Shown: positions 7,035 to 15,287 of the stretch, in pieces
Numbering within the stretch: the first letter of the stretch is position 1
Layout of the letters: every line of letters begins with the position of its first letter
Assembly: GCA_902589965.1 (NCBI GenBank)
Contig: CACIUX010000012.1
Location: 1-41,287 of the forward strand
Reading direction: 5' to 3'
Length of the DNA stretch: 41,287 nt
Source: an uncultured SAR86 cluster bacterium
GTDB taxonomy: Bacteria; Pseudomonadota; Gammaproteobacteria; Magnimaribacterales; AG-339-G14
Translations under genes and position numbers: made by a program
Notes under the pieces: model-generated
Database searches by the model: none
Told to the model about the DNA's origin: nothing
The model's input: the letters and a program-made list of their open reading frames with translations, nothing else

Positions 7035-8798
7035 TTAATCTCCGTCAGGATCGGTTAATGAAATACCTAGCTCTTTAAGCTGTTCAGAATCCACTCTAGC
7101 AGGGGCATCCGTCAATAAACATAAAGCTGACTGCGTTTTAGGAAAGGGAATCACTGATCTAATCGAATCTGCTCCCATCATGAGCATGACTAGGCGATCT
7201 AAACCAAAAGCTATACCGCCATGGGGAGGAAATCCATAATTCAGTGCATCAAGAAAAAAACCAAACTTATTTTGTGCCTCGTTTTCAGAAATACCCAACA
7301 CTTCCAGAACTTTTGCCTGCTCAGAAGATTTATGAATTCTTATCGATCCACCTCCAACTTCAGTCCCATTTATAACAAGGTCATATGCATTGGCTTCTAC
7401 TGCTCCAGGGTCGGCCTCGAGGTGTTCTATTGAGCCCTTGAAGCTGGTAAAGGGGTGATGAGCAGGAGAAAGATCTCCTCCAATGGATTCTTCAAATAGA
7501 GGCCAATTTGTTATCCAAACCGGTTTCCAAGACTCTTCTATTAAATCAAAATCTTCAGCTATTTTGTTTCTTAGTGCTCCCATCGAATCAGAAACAATTT
7601 TTTTATGCCCAGCTCCAAAGAAAACAGTATCTCCATCTTTTACGTCTAGAAATTTGAATAAAGAATCAATTTCTTTTTGAGATAAAAATTTTAAAATTGG
7701 CGACTGCAATCCATCATTCCCTTTTGATAAATCATTTACCTTGATATAAGCCAAACCTTTTGCTCCAAACTTTGCAACAAATTCTGTATAAGAATCAATT
7801 TTACTTCTTGTAAGTTCTGAAGAAATTTTTAAAGCCACAACTCGACTATTTAGATCATTAGCAGGACCAGAAAAGACCTTGAAATCAGATTCTAAAAAGA
7901 TTTCCTTTACTTCTTTTAATTCTAAGTTGATCCTTAGATCAGGTTTATCGCTCCCAAACCTTTCTATGGCCTCTGAGTAAGTCATTTTTGGAAATTTAGG
8001 CAGCTTTATGTCGAGTAACTTCTTAAAAACGAACTTAATTAATTTTTCGGATAGATTGATGATCTCATCTTCATCGGTAAATGCCTTTTCTATATCGAGC
8101 TGAGTGAATTCAGGCTGTCTATCTGCCCGTGTATCTTCGTCCCTAAAGCATCGTACAATTTGATAATACTTCTCAAATCCAGAAGCCATTAAAAGTTGCT
8201 TAAATAATTGAGGTGACTGTGGCAAGGCGTAAAAGCTGCCGCGTGAAATTCTACTTGGAACAAGAAAGTCTCTGGCTCCTTCTGGAGTTGCTTTAGTCAT
8301 CATTGGAGTTTCAATATCTAGAAATCCTTCTTTGTCCATAAACTCTCTTATCGAAGATGAAACTTTTGATCTTGCTCTAATGTTATTTTGCATTTCAGAT
8401 CGTCTAAGATCTAAAAATCTATATTTTAATCTTACCTCCTCTCCTGCTGAAGAATAGTCATCAAGCTGAAATGGCAGAGGATCTGATTCTGATAAAATTT
8501 CAAATGAAGAAACTAGTAATTCAACTTCTCCTGTAGGTATTTGTTTATTAATAGTTCCATCAGGTCTTCTTCTAATTTTTCCATCCACTGATAGCACAAA
8601 TTCTGACCTACATCTTTCAGCCATAGAGAAGAACTCTTTATTTTCAGGCTCTACAACTACCTGGGTTATGCCTGTTTCATCTCTTAAATCTATAAAAATT
8701 ACACCACCATGATCTCTTACGCTATCAATCCAACCCCTAAGTCGTGTTGACTCTTCAACGTTGGCAAGATTTACATGACCGCAACTAGAATATTTCAT
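7035..8798 (-). CDS. aspS: Aspartyl-tRNA synthetase
   Basis: 587 residues, bacterial-type class II AspRS. It has an N-terminal OB-fold anticodon domain (about 1-105; RLRGWIDSVRDHGGVIFIDL), class II motif 2 in YQIVRCFRDEDTRADRQPEF, a GAD insertion domain in the middle (about 290-410), and motif 3 GGIAFGLDRLVMLM near the C-terminus. It charges tRNA-Asp in the cytoplasm. The ATG at 8798 is 3 nt after the fmdB stop, and yebC follows 1 nt after its own stop. Confidence 0.98.
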   Translation of the reverse strand: MKYSSCGHVNLANVEESTRLRGWIDSVRDHGGVIFIDLRDETGITQVVVEPENKEFFSMAERCRSEFVLSVDGKIRRRPDGTINKQIPTGEVELLVSSFEILSESDPLPFQLDDYSSAGEEVRLKYRFLDLRRSEMQNNIRARSKVSSSIREFMDKEGFLDIETPMMTKATPEGARDFLVPSRISRGSFYALPQSPQLFKQLLMASGFEKYYQIVRCFRDEDTRADRQPEFTQLDIEKAFTDEDEIINLSEKLIKFVFKKLLDIKLPKFPKMTYSEAIERFGSDKPDLRINLELKEVKEIFLESDFKVFSGPANDLNSRVVALKISSELTRSKIDSYTEFVAKFGAKGLAYIKVNDLSKGNDGLQSPILKFLSQKEIDSLFKFLDVKDGDTVFFGAGHKKIVSDSMGALRNKIAEDFDLIEESWKPVWITNWPLFEESIGGDLSPAHHPFTSFKGSIEHLEADPGAVEANAYDLVINGTEVGGGSIRIHKSSEQAKVLEVLGISENEAQNKFGFFLDALNYGFPPHGGIAFGLDRLVMLMMGADSIRSVIPFPKTQSALCLLTDAPARVDSEQLKELGISLTDPDGD

Positions 8799-8801
8799 GT
8801 A

Positions 8802-9077
8802 CTAATCGACCTTTTTTGATTTTTTTGTAGATTCTTTTTTTTCAGGTTTAGCCTTCTTTTCCTTAGGCTCAGATTGTACAAGGTTTTTCTTTGAACCTGT
8901 CTTAAAATCAGTTTCATACCAACCTTTACCGCTTAGTCTGAAAGATGGTGCTGAAATTACTTTTTTCGCCTCTGATTTCTCTGAACAGTCACAATAAACA
9001 ACTTCTTTGGAAGAAATAGGCAAAATCTTTTCAAATTTTTTGTTGCACTTTGTGCATTGAAACTCATAAATTGGCAT
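8802..9077 (-). CDS. FmdB-family zinc ribbon protein
   Basis: 91 residues. The N-terminal 45 form an FmdB/CxxC zinc ribbon: MPIYEFQCTKCNKKFEKILP, then YCDC in place of the usual second CxxC. The C-terminal third is a Lys/Glu-rich tail (KEKKAKPEKKESTKKSKK). The family is named for a putative regulatory protein but has no established function; it commonly precedes aspS in gammaproteobacteria, as here. It is the first gene of the leftward unit that runs to hinT. Confidence 0.9.
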   Translation of the reverse strand: MPIYEFQCTKCNKKFEKILPISSKEVVYCDCSEKSEAKKVISAPSFRLSGKGWYETDFKTGSKKNLVQSEPKEKKAKPEKKESTKKSKKVD

Positions 9078-9113
9078 TTTTTTTATTTATAGAAGGTATA
9101 GTTACTATTTTAA
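9078..9113. promoter_or_regulatory. 36-bp divergent fmdB/proS intergenic region
   Basis: Only 36 bp separate the divergent ATG codons of fmdB and proS. The minus strand has TATAAA about 11 nt before the fmdB ATG, and the plus strand has TATAGT (about 9097-9102) 11 nt before the proS ATG. Promoters for both genes must overlap here and the leaders must be very short. No convincing -35 boxes were identified. Confidence 0.35.
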
Positions 9114-10370
9114 ATGAAAACCAGCTCATATCACTATAAAACGTTAAAAGACTCTCCATCTGACGCTGAGTTAATAAGTCATAAACTCATGCTCAGATCT
9201 TCAATGATTAAGTTAAATGCATCAGGTATCTATACTTGGTTACCATTAGGATTAAGATCTCTAAAAAAGGTCGAGAACATAGTCAGAAAAAATATGGACG
9301 AAGCAGGAGCACAAGAAATACTAATGCCTATGGTTCAACCCTCTGATTTATGGGAGGAATCCAAGAGATTGTCGGAATATGGTCCAGAATTACTGAGATT
9401 TGTAGACAGAAATGATAGAAGTTTTGTATTGGGGCCAACCCATGAAGAAATAATTACAGATATTGCTAGAAAAACCTTGAACAGCCCTAAAGATCTTCCT
9501 GCTAACTATTATCAGATTCAAACAAAGTTTAGAGATGAAATTAGACCAAGATTTGGAGTAATGCGTTCACGTGAGTTTCTTATGAAAGATGCCTATTCAT
9601 TTGATATTGATGAGAAAGGCATGAAAGAAAGTTACGGTTTGATGAGAGATGCATATCAAAAAATATTCAATGCAATAGGGTTTGATTACAGAATAGTTTC
9701 AGCTGATTCTGGAGCAATTGGTGGATCTGCATCAGAAGAATTTCATGTATTAGCGGACTCAGGAGAAGATAAAATAATTTTTAGTGAAGATGAATTATTT
9801 GCAAGTAATCTCGAGTTATTTGAAGATAAATCTGATCAAGAAATAATTGATCAACTTCATAGAAAAGATGGGAAAAAATATTCAATTAAAAAAGGAATTG
9901 AAGTTGGTCATATATTTCAACTGGGTGATAAATACAGCAAATCATTATCTCTTTCTATTCAGACTAGTGAAGGAAATATAAATCCTTTAATGGGTTGTTA
10001 TGGAATTGGCATATCAAGAATTATTGCTGCTTCGATAGAACAAAATTATGATGAGGATGGAATTATCTTTCCAAGATCAATTGCACCATTTGAAGCAATA
10101 ATAATTATCATTGGTGATGATAAAAATCATCTCAGTGAAGCTGAATCTCTTCAAGACGACCTAACCAAAATCGGAATGGATTCGATAATAGATGATAGAA
10201 ATGAATCACCAGGAAAGAAATTCAAGGATGCAGACCTTACCGGCATTCCATTCCAATTAATTGTTAGTGAAAAAAACCAAAAAGAAAACCTTCTCGAGCT
10301 AAAGATTAGATCTGAGGGAACTTCGCTCAAAGAAAATAAACAAAATATTTTATCTAAGCTGAAGCCTTAA
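9114..10370 (+). CDS. proS: Prolyl-tRNA synthetase lacking the INS editing domain
   Basis: 418 residues against 572 in E. coli. The N-terminus is of gammaproteobacterial type ([20 protein letters not shown]), with GPTHEE at 107-112, motif 2 [20 protein letters not shown] (139-158) and motif 3 [14 protein letters not shown] (293-306), then the anticodon-binding domain to the end. Between [17 protein letters not shown] (about 205-221) and motif 3 there are only about 70 residues, so the roughly 180-residue YbaK-like insertion that deacylates Ala-tRNA-Pro is absent. This short form is known from alphaproteobacteria. The 3' end overlaps the convergent recA stop by 17 bp. Confidence 0.96.
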   Translation: MKTSSYHYKTLKDSPSDAELISHKLMLRSSMIKLNASGIYTWLPLGLRSLKKVENIVRKNMDEAGAQEILMPMVQPSDLWEESKRLSEYGPELLRFVDRNDRSFVLGPTHEEIITDIARKTLNSPKDLPANYYQIQTKFRDEIRPRFGVMRSREFLMKDAYSFDIDEKGMKESYGLMRDAYQKIFNAIGFDYRIVSADSGAIGGSASEEFHVLADSGEDKIIFSEDELFASNLELFEDKSDQEIIDQLHRKDGKKYSIKKGIEVGHIFQLGDKYSKSLSLSIQTSEGNINPLMGCYGIGISRIIAASIEQNYDEDGIIFPRSIAPFEAIIIIIGDDKNHLSEAESLQDDLTKIGMDSIIDDRNESPGKKFKDADLTGIPFQLIVSEKNQKENLLELKIRSEGTSLKENKQNILSKLKP

Positions 10371-11370
10371 TGGCATCGAATAGTTTTTTTTCTATTTCTT
10401 GAGATATTTTTTGATTGGCATCTAAAAATTCACAGGCGTTTGACTTACCTTGGCCAATTTTTTCTCCTTCGTAGGAATACCAAGCTCCGGCTTTTTCAAT
10501 TATTTTCTTGTCGGCAGCCATATCGACAAGTTCGCCTGTTCTATTGATCCCTTTGTTATAAATTATTTGGAATTCAGCTTGCTTAAATGGAGGTGAAACT
10601 TTATTTTTTACTACTTTTACTCGTGTTTCATTTCCGGTTACTTCATCTCCATCCTTAACAGTTCCGATTCTTCGAATATCCAGTCTCACAGAGGAGTAAA
10701 ACTTAAGCGCATTTCCTCCAGTTGTTGTTTCTGGGTTACCAAACATAACTCCGATTTTCATTCTGATTTGATTGATAAAAATAACCAAAGTATTTGATTT
10801 TTGTATGCTTCCAGTTATTTTTCTCAATGCCTGAGACATTAATCTAGCTTGCAGACCGACATGATGATCGCCCATATCCCCTTCGATTTCAGCTCTTGGA
10901 ACAAGGGCAGCAACAGAATCAATTACTAGCACATCAACACTTTCTGACTTAACCATAATATCTGCTACTTCAAGAGCTTGCTCTCCTGTATCAGGCTGAG
11001 ATAAAAGTAAATCATCAACATTTACTCCAATTTTTTCGGCATAAGATGGGTCCAGTGCATGTTCTGCATCAATGAATGCTGCGGTTCCACCTGCTTTTTG
11101 ACACTCAGCGATAATTTGAAGGGTTAAAGTTGTTTTCCCAGAAGATTCAGGCCCAAAAATTTCAACCACTCTTCCTTTTGGTAGACCGCCAATTCCGAGA
11201 GCAACATCAAGACCTAATGAACCAGTTGAAATAGAAGGTATATTCTGAACCTCTCTGTCTCCCATCCTCATTATTGTTCCAGGGCCAAATTGAGTCTCAA
11301 TTTGACTAAGAGCGGACTGTAGAGATTTTTCTTTATCTTTTGTTTGAGATTCCTTTGAAGATTTAGCCAT
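10354..11370 (-). CDS. recA: Recombinase RecA
   Basis: 338 residues. Walker [10 protein letters not shown] is at 73-81, followed by Walker [15 protein letters not shown] and the L1/L2 region [11 protein letters not shown] and [28 protein letters not shown]. RecA forms nucleoprotein filaments for homologous recombination and triggers LexA self-cleavage. The C-terminus ends at FDAIKASA and lacks the acidic tail of E. coli RecA (353 aa). The ATG at 11370 follows AGGTG 5 nt upstream. A consensus LexA box overlaps the promoter. No recX follows; proS converges instead. Confidence 0.99.
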   Translation of the reverse strand: MAKSSKESQTKDKEKSLQSALSQIETQFGPGTIMRMGDREVQNIPSISTGSLGLDVALGIGGLPKGRVVEIFGPESSGKTTLTLQIIAECQKAGGTAAFIDAEHALDPSYAEKIGVNVDDLLLSQPDTGEQALEVADIMVKSESVDVLVIDSVAALVPRAEIEGDMGDHHVGLQARLMSQALRKITGSIQKSNTLVIFINQIRMKIGVMFGNPETTTGGNALKFYSSVRLDIRRIGTVKDGDEVTGNETRVKVVKNKVSPPFKQAEFQIIYNKGINRTGELVDMAADKKIIEKAGAWYSYEGEKIGQGKSNACEFLDANQKISQEIEKKLFDAIKASA

Positions 11371-11378
11371 GATTACAC

Positions 11379-11394
11379 CTGTATATTTATACAG
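11379..11394 (-). promoter_or_regulatory. LexA (SOS) box of recA
   Basis: Sixteen bases reading CTGTATAAATATACAG on the minus strand, matching the gammaproteobacterial LexA operator CTG-N10-CAG with an AT-only core. It ends 8 nt before the recA ATG. Its downstream arm supplies the first bases of the Shine-Dalgarno (CAGGTG), and its core contains the probable -10 hexamer. Confidence 0.92.
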
Positions 11395-11413
11395 TATTTA
11401 ATAATACTTTGAA
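11386..11413 (-). promoter_or_regulatory. Probable recA promoter
   Basis: On the minus strand TTCAAA (11413-11408) and TATAAA (11391-11386) are separated by 16 bp. The -10 lies wholly inside the LexA box, so LexA binding would block RNA polymerase. The predicted leader would be about 10 nt. The -35 matches consensus at only four of six positions. Confidence 0.55.
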
Positions 11414-11416
11414 GAA

Positions 11417-11908
11417 TTAATCAATATTTTTTAAAAAATTAATTGTATCTTTTATTGCTGTTTCTGCAGACTGAGCTCTTACTTGATTTCTATCTCCTTC
11501 AAAGAAGTGTTGTTTAGATAAAATTTCATCATTATTCCCGATGCTGATACAAACGGTCCCTACAGGCTTAGACTTAGATCCACCTGTTGGGCCTGCAACT
11601 CCACTTATGGCTATTGCAATATCAGCAAGGTCATATTTTAGAACCCCCTTTACCATTTCATCTGTGACCTTCGTATCAACGGCTCCAAATTCCTTAAGTG
11701 TTTGTTTATTCACTCCGAGAAATTTAATTTTTGCGATATTTGAATAGGTAACAAATCCTTGGCTTACCCACTTTGAGCTTCCAGGAACTGATATCAAACT
11801 TGAGCCCAGTAGGCCTCCTGTACATGACTCTGCAAATGATATAAATAATTGATTCTTTAATAGAATTTTTCCAAGTTCAGTAGCATTTTTACCTAGGTTG
11901 TCATCCAT
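11417..11908 (-). CDS. pncC: CinA C-terminal-type nicotinamide-nucleotide amidase
   Basis: 163 residues, the CinA C-terminal domain alone. It has the catalytic region SFAESCTGGLLGSSLISVPGSS (about 26-47) and ISGVAGPTGGSKSKPVGTVC (about 106-125). Such proteins deamidate NMN to NaMN for pyridine-nucleotide recycling. The gene precedes recA, the classical cinA-recA linkage, and lies 46 nt from it. The ATG at 11908 is 20 bp from the divergent fdxA start; mutS, which often sits in this neighbourhood, is absent. Confidence 0.93.
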   Translation of the reverse strand: MDDNLGKNATELGKILLKNQLFISFAESCTGGLLGSSLISVPGSSKWVSQGFVTYSNIAKIKFLGVNKQTLKEFGAVDTKVTDEMVKGVLKYDLADIAIAISGVAGPTGGSKSKPVGTVCISIGNNDEILSKQHFFEGDRNQVRAQSAETAIKDTINFLKNID

Positions 11909-11915
11909 GAAACAA

Positions 11916-11923
11916 ATTATAAT
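11916..11923. promoter_or_regulatory. Symmetric -10 element shared by divergent pncC and fdxA
   Basis: The 20-bp gap between the divergent start codons contains the palindrome ATTATAAT, which gives TATAAT on both strands (11918-11923 on plus, 11921-11916 on minus). Each lies only 5-7 bp before its ATG, so both transcripts would be leaderless or nearly so. No strong -35 box was found on either strand. Confidence 0.5.
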
Positions 11924-11928
11924 GATTT

Positions 11929-12255
11929 ATGACTTTCGTTGTCGGGAAAGACTGTATAAATTGTAAGCATACAACTTGTGTGCAGGTTTGCCCTGTCGAT
12001 TGTTTTTATGAAGGCAAAAACATTCTTGTTATAGATCCAGAGGAATGCATCGATTGTGGGTTATGTGAACCAGAATGTCCTGTTGATGCTATTTTTGCTG
12101 AGGACGAAGTTCCTGCAGATCAATTAGATTTTATTGAAATTAACGAAAAATATTCAAAAATCTGGCCCAATATCACCGAAGCTAAAGATCCTATGCCAGA
12201 TTACAAAGATTGGGAAAAAAGAGAAGATAAAATAAGTTATTTAGAATTAGATTAG
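11929..12255 (+). CDS. fdxA: Seven-iron ferredoxin FdxA
   Basis: 108 residues, typical for FdxA. Two iron-sulfur cluster motifs are in the first 60 residues: [19 protein letters not shown] (3Fe-4S type) and [15 protein letters not shown] (4Fe-4S), followed by the characteristic C-terminal tail with [17 protein letters not shown]. It is a soluble low-potential electron carrier. In Pseudomonas it lies between mutS and rpoS; neither flanks it here. No Shine-Dalgarno is visible, consistent with a leaderless message. Confidence 0.97.
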   Translation: MTFVVGKDCINCKHTTCVQVCPVDCFYEGKNILVIDPEECIDCGLCEPECPVDAIFAEDEVPADQLDFIEINEKYSKIWPNITEAKDPMPDYKDWEKREDKISYLELD

Positions 12256-12341
12256 TTATAGTAAAAAATTATTAAAAATATTTAAGTTTTTATAGTTTTT
12301 GTCACACAATTGCCATAATATAGTCACTAATAAGAGACATT

Positions 12342-12746
12342 ATGGGAAAAATATTATTATTGTTGATGTTCGTTGCAGGGCTTGTATCCTCTAACGATCA
12401 CCTCAATCTATTTGAAAATACTCAAAAATTATCAAATATTTCATCTGTTGATGCTCCTAAGGTAGAGGAACTTGATCAAAGAAAATTGAGAATAATGTGT
12501 GAAGGAAAAATGGCTGCATGCTTTAGGGCAGATCAGCCTAGTACTATTTTTATAGATAAAACACTTCCTAAAGAAATTAAGTCATTAACCTTAGTGGGTA
12601 TTTATGCAGATTATCTTCAATTTTCTAAATACAACTCCATTAAAGACCTAAGAAGTTGTGATATTCAAAAAGAATTTATTCAAGATTTAGATAATTTAAA
12701 ACTTGCAGCTTATTTTGAAAAAGGAAGTTGCTCAAAGTTCATTTAA
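12342..12746 (+). CDS. Unknown small secreted protein with four cysteines
   Basis: 134 residues; I do not recognise a family. A signal peptide is likely at 1-17 (GKILLLLMFVAGLVSS), followed by a mature domain with four cysteines (IMC and AAC seven residues apart, then RSC and GSC) that could form two disulfides in the periplasm. It is preceded by an 86-bp AT-rich region with a possible -10 TATAGT (12319-12324) and a weak AAGAG ribosome site. It occupies the place between fdxA and pcm where nlpD and rpoS lie in relatives. A helix-rich C-terminal half is suggested by KEFIQDLDNLKLAAYFEK. Confidence 0.7.
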   Translation: MGKILLLLMFVAGLVSSNDHLNLFENTQKLSNISSVDAPKVEELDQRKLRIMCEGKMAACFRADQPSTIFIDKTLPKEIKSLTLVGIYADYLQFSKYNSIKDLRSCDIQKEFIQDLDNLKLAAYFEKGSCSKFI

Positions 12747-12765
12747 TAGATTTTTATAAGGGGAT

Positions 12766-12792
12766 GAAGGGGTGGATTTAATCCACTCCTTC
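12766..12792. terminator. Inverted repeat between convergent genes (possible terminator)
   Basis: A 27-base near-perfect palindrome GAAGG-G-GTGGATT-T-AATCCAC-T-CCTTC with one off-pair in each arm (G-U on plus RNA, C-A on minus RNA). It lies between the stop of the unknown secreted protein and pcm, and covers the last codons of pcm. It lacks an adjacent T-tract on either strand, so it may act as a 3'-end stabilising hairpin rather than an intrinsic terminator. Confidence 0.5.
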
Positions 12793-13425
12793 TAACATCG
12801 GAACAAACAAAACATTCTCAACCAATTCTTCTTCAAACCCTTCTTTAGAGATTCTTTTTACAGTCATTAATTTTTGATTTTCTTGATCCCCTACTGGGCA
12901 TACTAGCTTTGCTCCTATGTTTAGTTGTTGCTTTAATTTTTTTGGAACTAAAGGAGCAGCTGCAGCACAAAGAATTCCGTCAAATTTTTTTTCAATTTTC
13001 CAACCTTCATATCCATCGCCATATTTAATTTCAAAGTTATTGATATTAAGTTTTTTTAAATTCTTTTTTGCAACAGCGCATAACTGTTCTATTCTTTCTA
13101 TAGCAAAAACCTTTCGACAAATTTTAGATAAGACGGCTGTCTGATATCCACAACCTGCACCTATTTCTAATACCTCTCCAAGTGGTCTATCTACAAAAGC
13201 AGTCTCTGATATAAGTAATTCTGTCATTCTTGCGACAATAAATGGTTGAGAGATAGTTTGCTTGTGTCCAATAGGTAGTGACATATCTTCATATGCTTGT
13301 GCATCAAAAACACCGTCAAGAAACTCATGTCGCGGGATTTCCAACATTGCTTGTAATACTCGAACATCGGATATACCTTTCTCGGAAAGGACTTTGACTA
13401 ATTTTTCTATTTTATTGGTTATCAA
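12778..13425 (-). CDS. pcm: Protein-L-isoaspartate O-methyltransferase
   Basis: 215 residues. It has the PCMT signature HKQTISQPFIVARMTELL (about 53-70) and the SAM-binding motif VLEIGAGCGYQTAVL (about 84-98). It repairs isoaspartyl residues in aged proteins using S-adenosylmethionine. The start is TTG at 13425, which overlaps the surE stop (TTGA), a coupling junction; no Shine-Dalgarno is visible. It is the last gene of the long leftward block. Confidence 0.96.
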   Translation of the reverse strand: MITNKIEKLVKVLSEKGISDVRVLQAMLEIPRHEFLDGVFDAQAYEDMSLPIGHKQTISQPFIVARMTELLISETAFVDRPLGEVLEIGAGCGYQTAVLSKICRKVFAIERIEQLCAVAKKNLKKLNINNFEIKYGDGYEGWKIEKKFDGILCAAAAPLVPKKLKQQLNIGAKLVCPVGDQENQKLMTVKRISKEGFEEELVENVLFVPMLEGVD

Positions 13426-14099
13426 TTGTTCAGTTTTTTAGTCCAAGAGCGAGCAATATCATTGTTATCATGAGAGTAAAGAATTGGCGTAAGCGCTGAA
13501 ATAGATATGTTTCCTTTCTCCAAACTTTTCCTGTCCTCTGAAATATTATTTTCATCTATTTCAAGAGATGGAACAGTAAATTCCACCTTAGGGTTATTGT
13601 TATCTGAGTAATTTGGAATGTTTACATTAAGGATGCATTGTGAATTAAATTCTAACTGATCAACTTTTCCAATGATTTCCTCTGATATTTTTACTTGATG
13701 ACTGTAGTCATTAAGTTCAAACGAATTAGCAGATAAAGCTATAGAAGGATATTTTAAATTTCTGCCTTCAAGGGCTGCTCCAACAGTCCCTGAAAGTAAG
13801 ATATCTGTTCCAAGATTTGGCCCTGGGTTTATTCCTGAGACAACCAAATCAGGAGTAAATGGACAATAGAAATTTATGGCGTATTTCACGCAATCTACTG
13901 GAGTGCCATTTAAACTGTGAATTCCATTCCCATGATTTTGAAAAGATGGCTGATCCCAAACAGTAATTGCCGATCCTTTTCCGCTCATATTTTCTTTTGG
14001 TGCTAAAAAAAATACTTCGTATTTATCTTTTAAAGATTCGTACAACTGCACAATTCCAGGTGCTTCAAAGCCATCATCATTTGTTAGGAGAATTTTCAT
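13422..14099 (-). CDS. surE: 5'/3'-nucleotidase SurE
   Basis: 225 residues, slightly shorter than E. coli SurE (253). N-terminal LLTNDDG carries the metal-binding DD pair, and NGTPVDCVKYA, VSGINPGPNLGTD and LSGTVGAALEG are the remaining active-site blocks. It dephosphorylates nucleoside monophosphates and polyphosphate. It overlaps ispF and pcm by 4 nt each. In E. coli truD lies between ispF and surE; here the two overlap and truD is absent. Confidence 0.96.
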   Translation of the reverse strand: MKILLTNDDGFEAPGIVQLYESLKDKYEVFFLAPKENMSGKGSAITVWDQPSFQNHGNGIHSLNGTPVDCVKYAINFYCPFTPDLVVSGINPGPNLGTDILLSGTVGAALEGRNLKYPSIALSANSFELNDYSHQVKISEEIIGKVDQLEFNSQCILNVNIPNYSDNNNPKVEFTVPSLEIDENNISEDRKSLEKGNISISALTPILYSHDNNDIARSWTKKLNN

Positions 14100-14578
14100 T
14101 TCTTTTGAATTAATGCTGAACAGTAACAGGCTATTCCTTCTCTGTTTCCAATTGCTCCTAACTTATCGGTAGTAGTTGATTTAATTGACAAAAACTCTTC
14201 ATTTAAATTCATAAGCTTTGATAGGCTAGATAAAATTTTTTCTCTATATTTGGAAATTCTTGGAACTTCACCTACATAGGTAATATCCAAATTTACAATT
14301 TGATAAGATCCTTTACTGATTAGATTTAAAACTTGATTTAAAAGGACCGAGCTAGATACATTCTCTGTTGACTCATCTTCTGTGAAGACCGTTCCTAAAT
14401 CTCCCATGCTGGCTGCTCCAAGTAAGGCATCGCAGATTGAATGAAGAATAATATCGCCGTCAGAGTGGGCTATGATTGAATAACCACAATCAATATCAAC
14501 CCCTCCAAGGATCATAGAATTGCCTTTTTGGATTTGATGATAGTCAACACCAAATCCGATCCTGAGATCAGATGTCAT
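14096..14578 (-). CDS. ispF: 2-C-methyl-D-erythritol 2,4-cyclodiphosphate synthase
   Basis: 160 residues, typical length. It has the metal-binding GFGVDYHQI (Asp and His, as in the DxH motif), HSDGDIILHSICDALLGA and STTTDKLGAIGNREGIACY. It forms the cyclic diphosphate in the MEP isoprenoid pathway, downstream of IspD, whose gene is immediately upstream and overlaps by 4 nt (ATGA). Confidence 0.97.
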   Translation of the reverse strand: MTSDLRIGFGVDYHQIQKGNSMILGGVDIDCGYSIIAHSDGDIILHSICDALLGAASMGDLGTVFTEDESTENVSSSVLLNQVLNLISKGSYQIVNLDITYVGEVPRISKYREKILSSLSKLMNLNEEFLSIKSTTTDKLGAIGNREGIACYCSALIQKK

Positions 14579-15285
14579 AATCTACCGATTTCTTTTAGTA
14601 TCTTTGTTGCAACTTCAAAATCTTCTTTCCTGGTAACTTTAAAATTTGATTTTGAACAAGGAACTGCGTGAATTTGACCTTTTAAATAATTACTCACTGA
14701 TGATACCTCATCAGAAAAAATCTTTTCTTCTGCTATTGCCGATTCAATAGAGCTATAAACATCTATCATTCTGAAGACTTGAGGAGTTGATGAAAGCCAA
14801 ATTTTGTTTCTTTCCAATGATTCTTTAACAGTACCGTTCGTAACTACATTTACGCTCTCTACTGGCTGATAAGCTAAAAAAGCACCATCTCCTTCATTTT
14901 TTATTTCTTCTTCCGCTTTAGAGAGTAATAGGTTTAATTCTGCTTCAATTAAACAAGGTCTTGCAGCATCATGAATGGCAATAAGTTCGTTTTTGTCCTC
15001 AGTTTCAAGCAGGCACTTTAAGCCAAGATGAACAGACTCCATTCTTGATGTTCCCCCGTCGCAAGTGATTATTTTTTCACTATTAGATATGGCAAGATTG
15101 TCCCAAATTTCGTCTTCTTCCTGAAGCACTACACAAATTTTTTGGCATTTTTCATCTCTAAGAAATGGCTCTATAGAATATTCTATTAAACATTTAGCTC
15201 CAATCTTTTGAAACTGCTTCGCCATGTTTTGTTGCGCTCTGCTGCCCATTCCTGCGGCAGGTATTAATGCTAAGTATTCTTCCAT
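14575..15285 (-). CDS. ispD: 2-C-methyl-D-erythritol 4-phosphate cytidylyltransferase
   Basis: 236 residues. The N-terminal nucleotidyltransferase motif LIPAAGMGSRAQQNMAKQF is followed by IAIHDAARPCL and, near the C-terminus, FKVTRKEDFEVA. It transfers CMP to MEP in the MEP pathway. It lies between ftsB (2-nt gap) and ispF (4-nt overlap), a conserved arrangement. Confidence 0.97.
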   Translation of the reverse strand: MEEYLALIPAAGMGSRAQQNMAKQFQKIGAKCLIEYSIEPFLRDEKCQKICVVLQEEDEIWDNLAISNSEKIITCDGGTSRMESVHLGLKCLLETEDKNELIAIHDAARPCLIEAELNLLLSKAEEEIKNEGDGAFLAYQPVESVNVVTNGTVKESLERNKIWLSSTPQVFRMIDVYSSIESAIAEEKIFSDEVSSVSNYLKGQIHAVPCSKSNFKVTRKEDFEVATKILKEIGRL

Positions 15286-15287
15286 TA

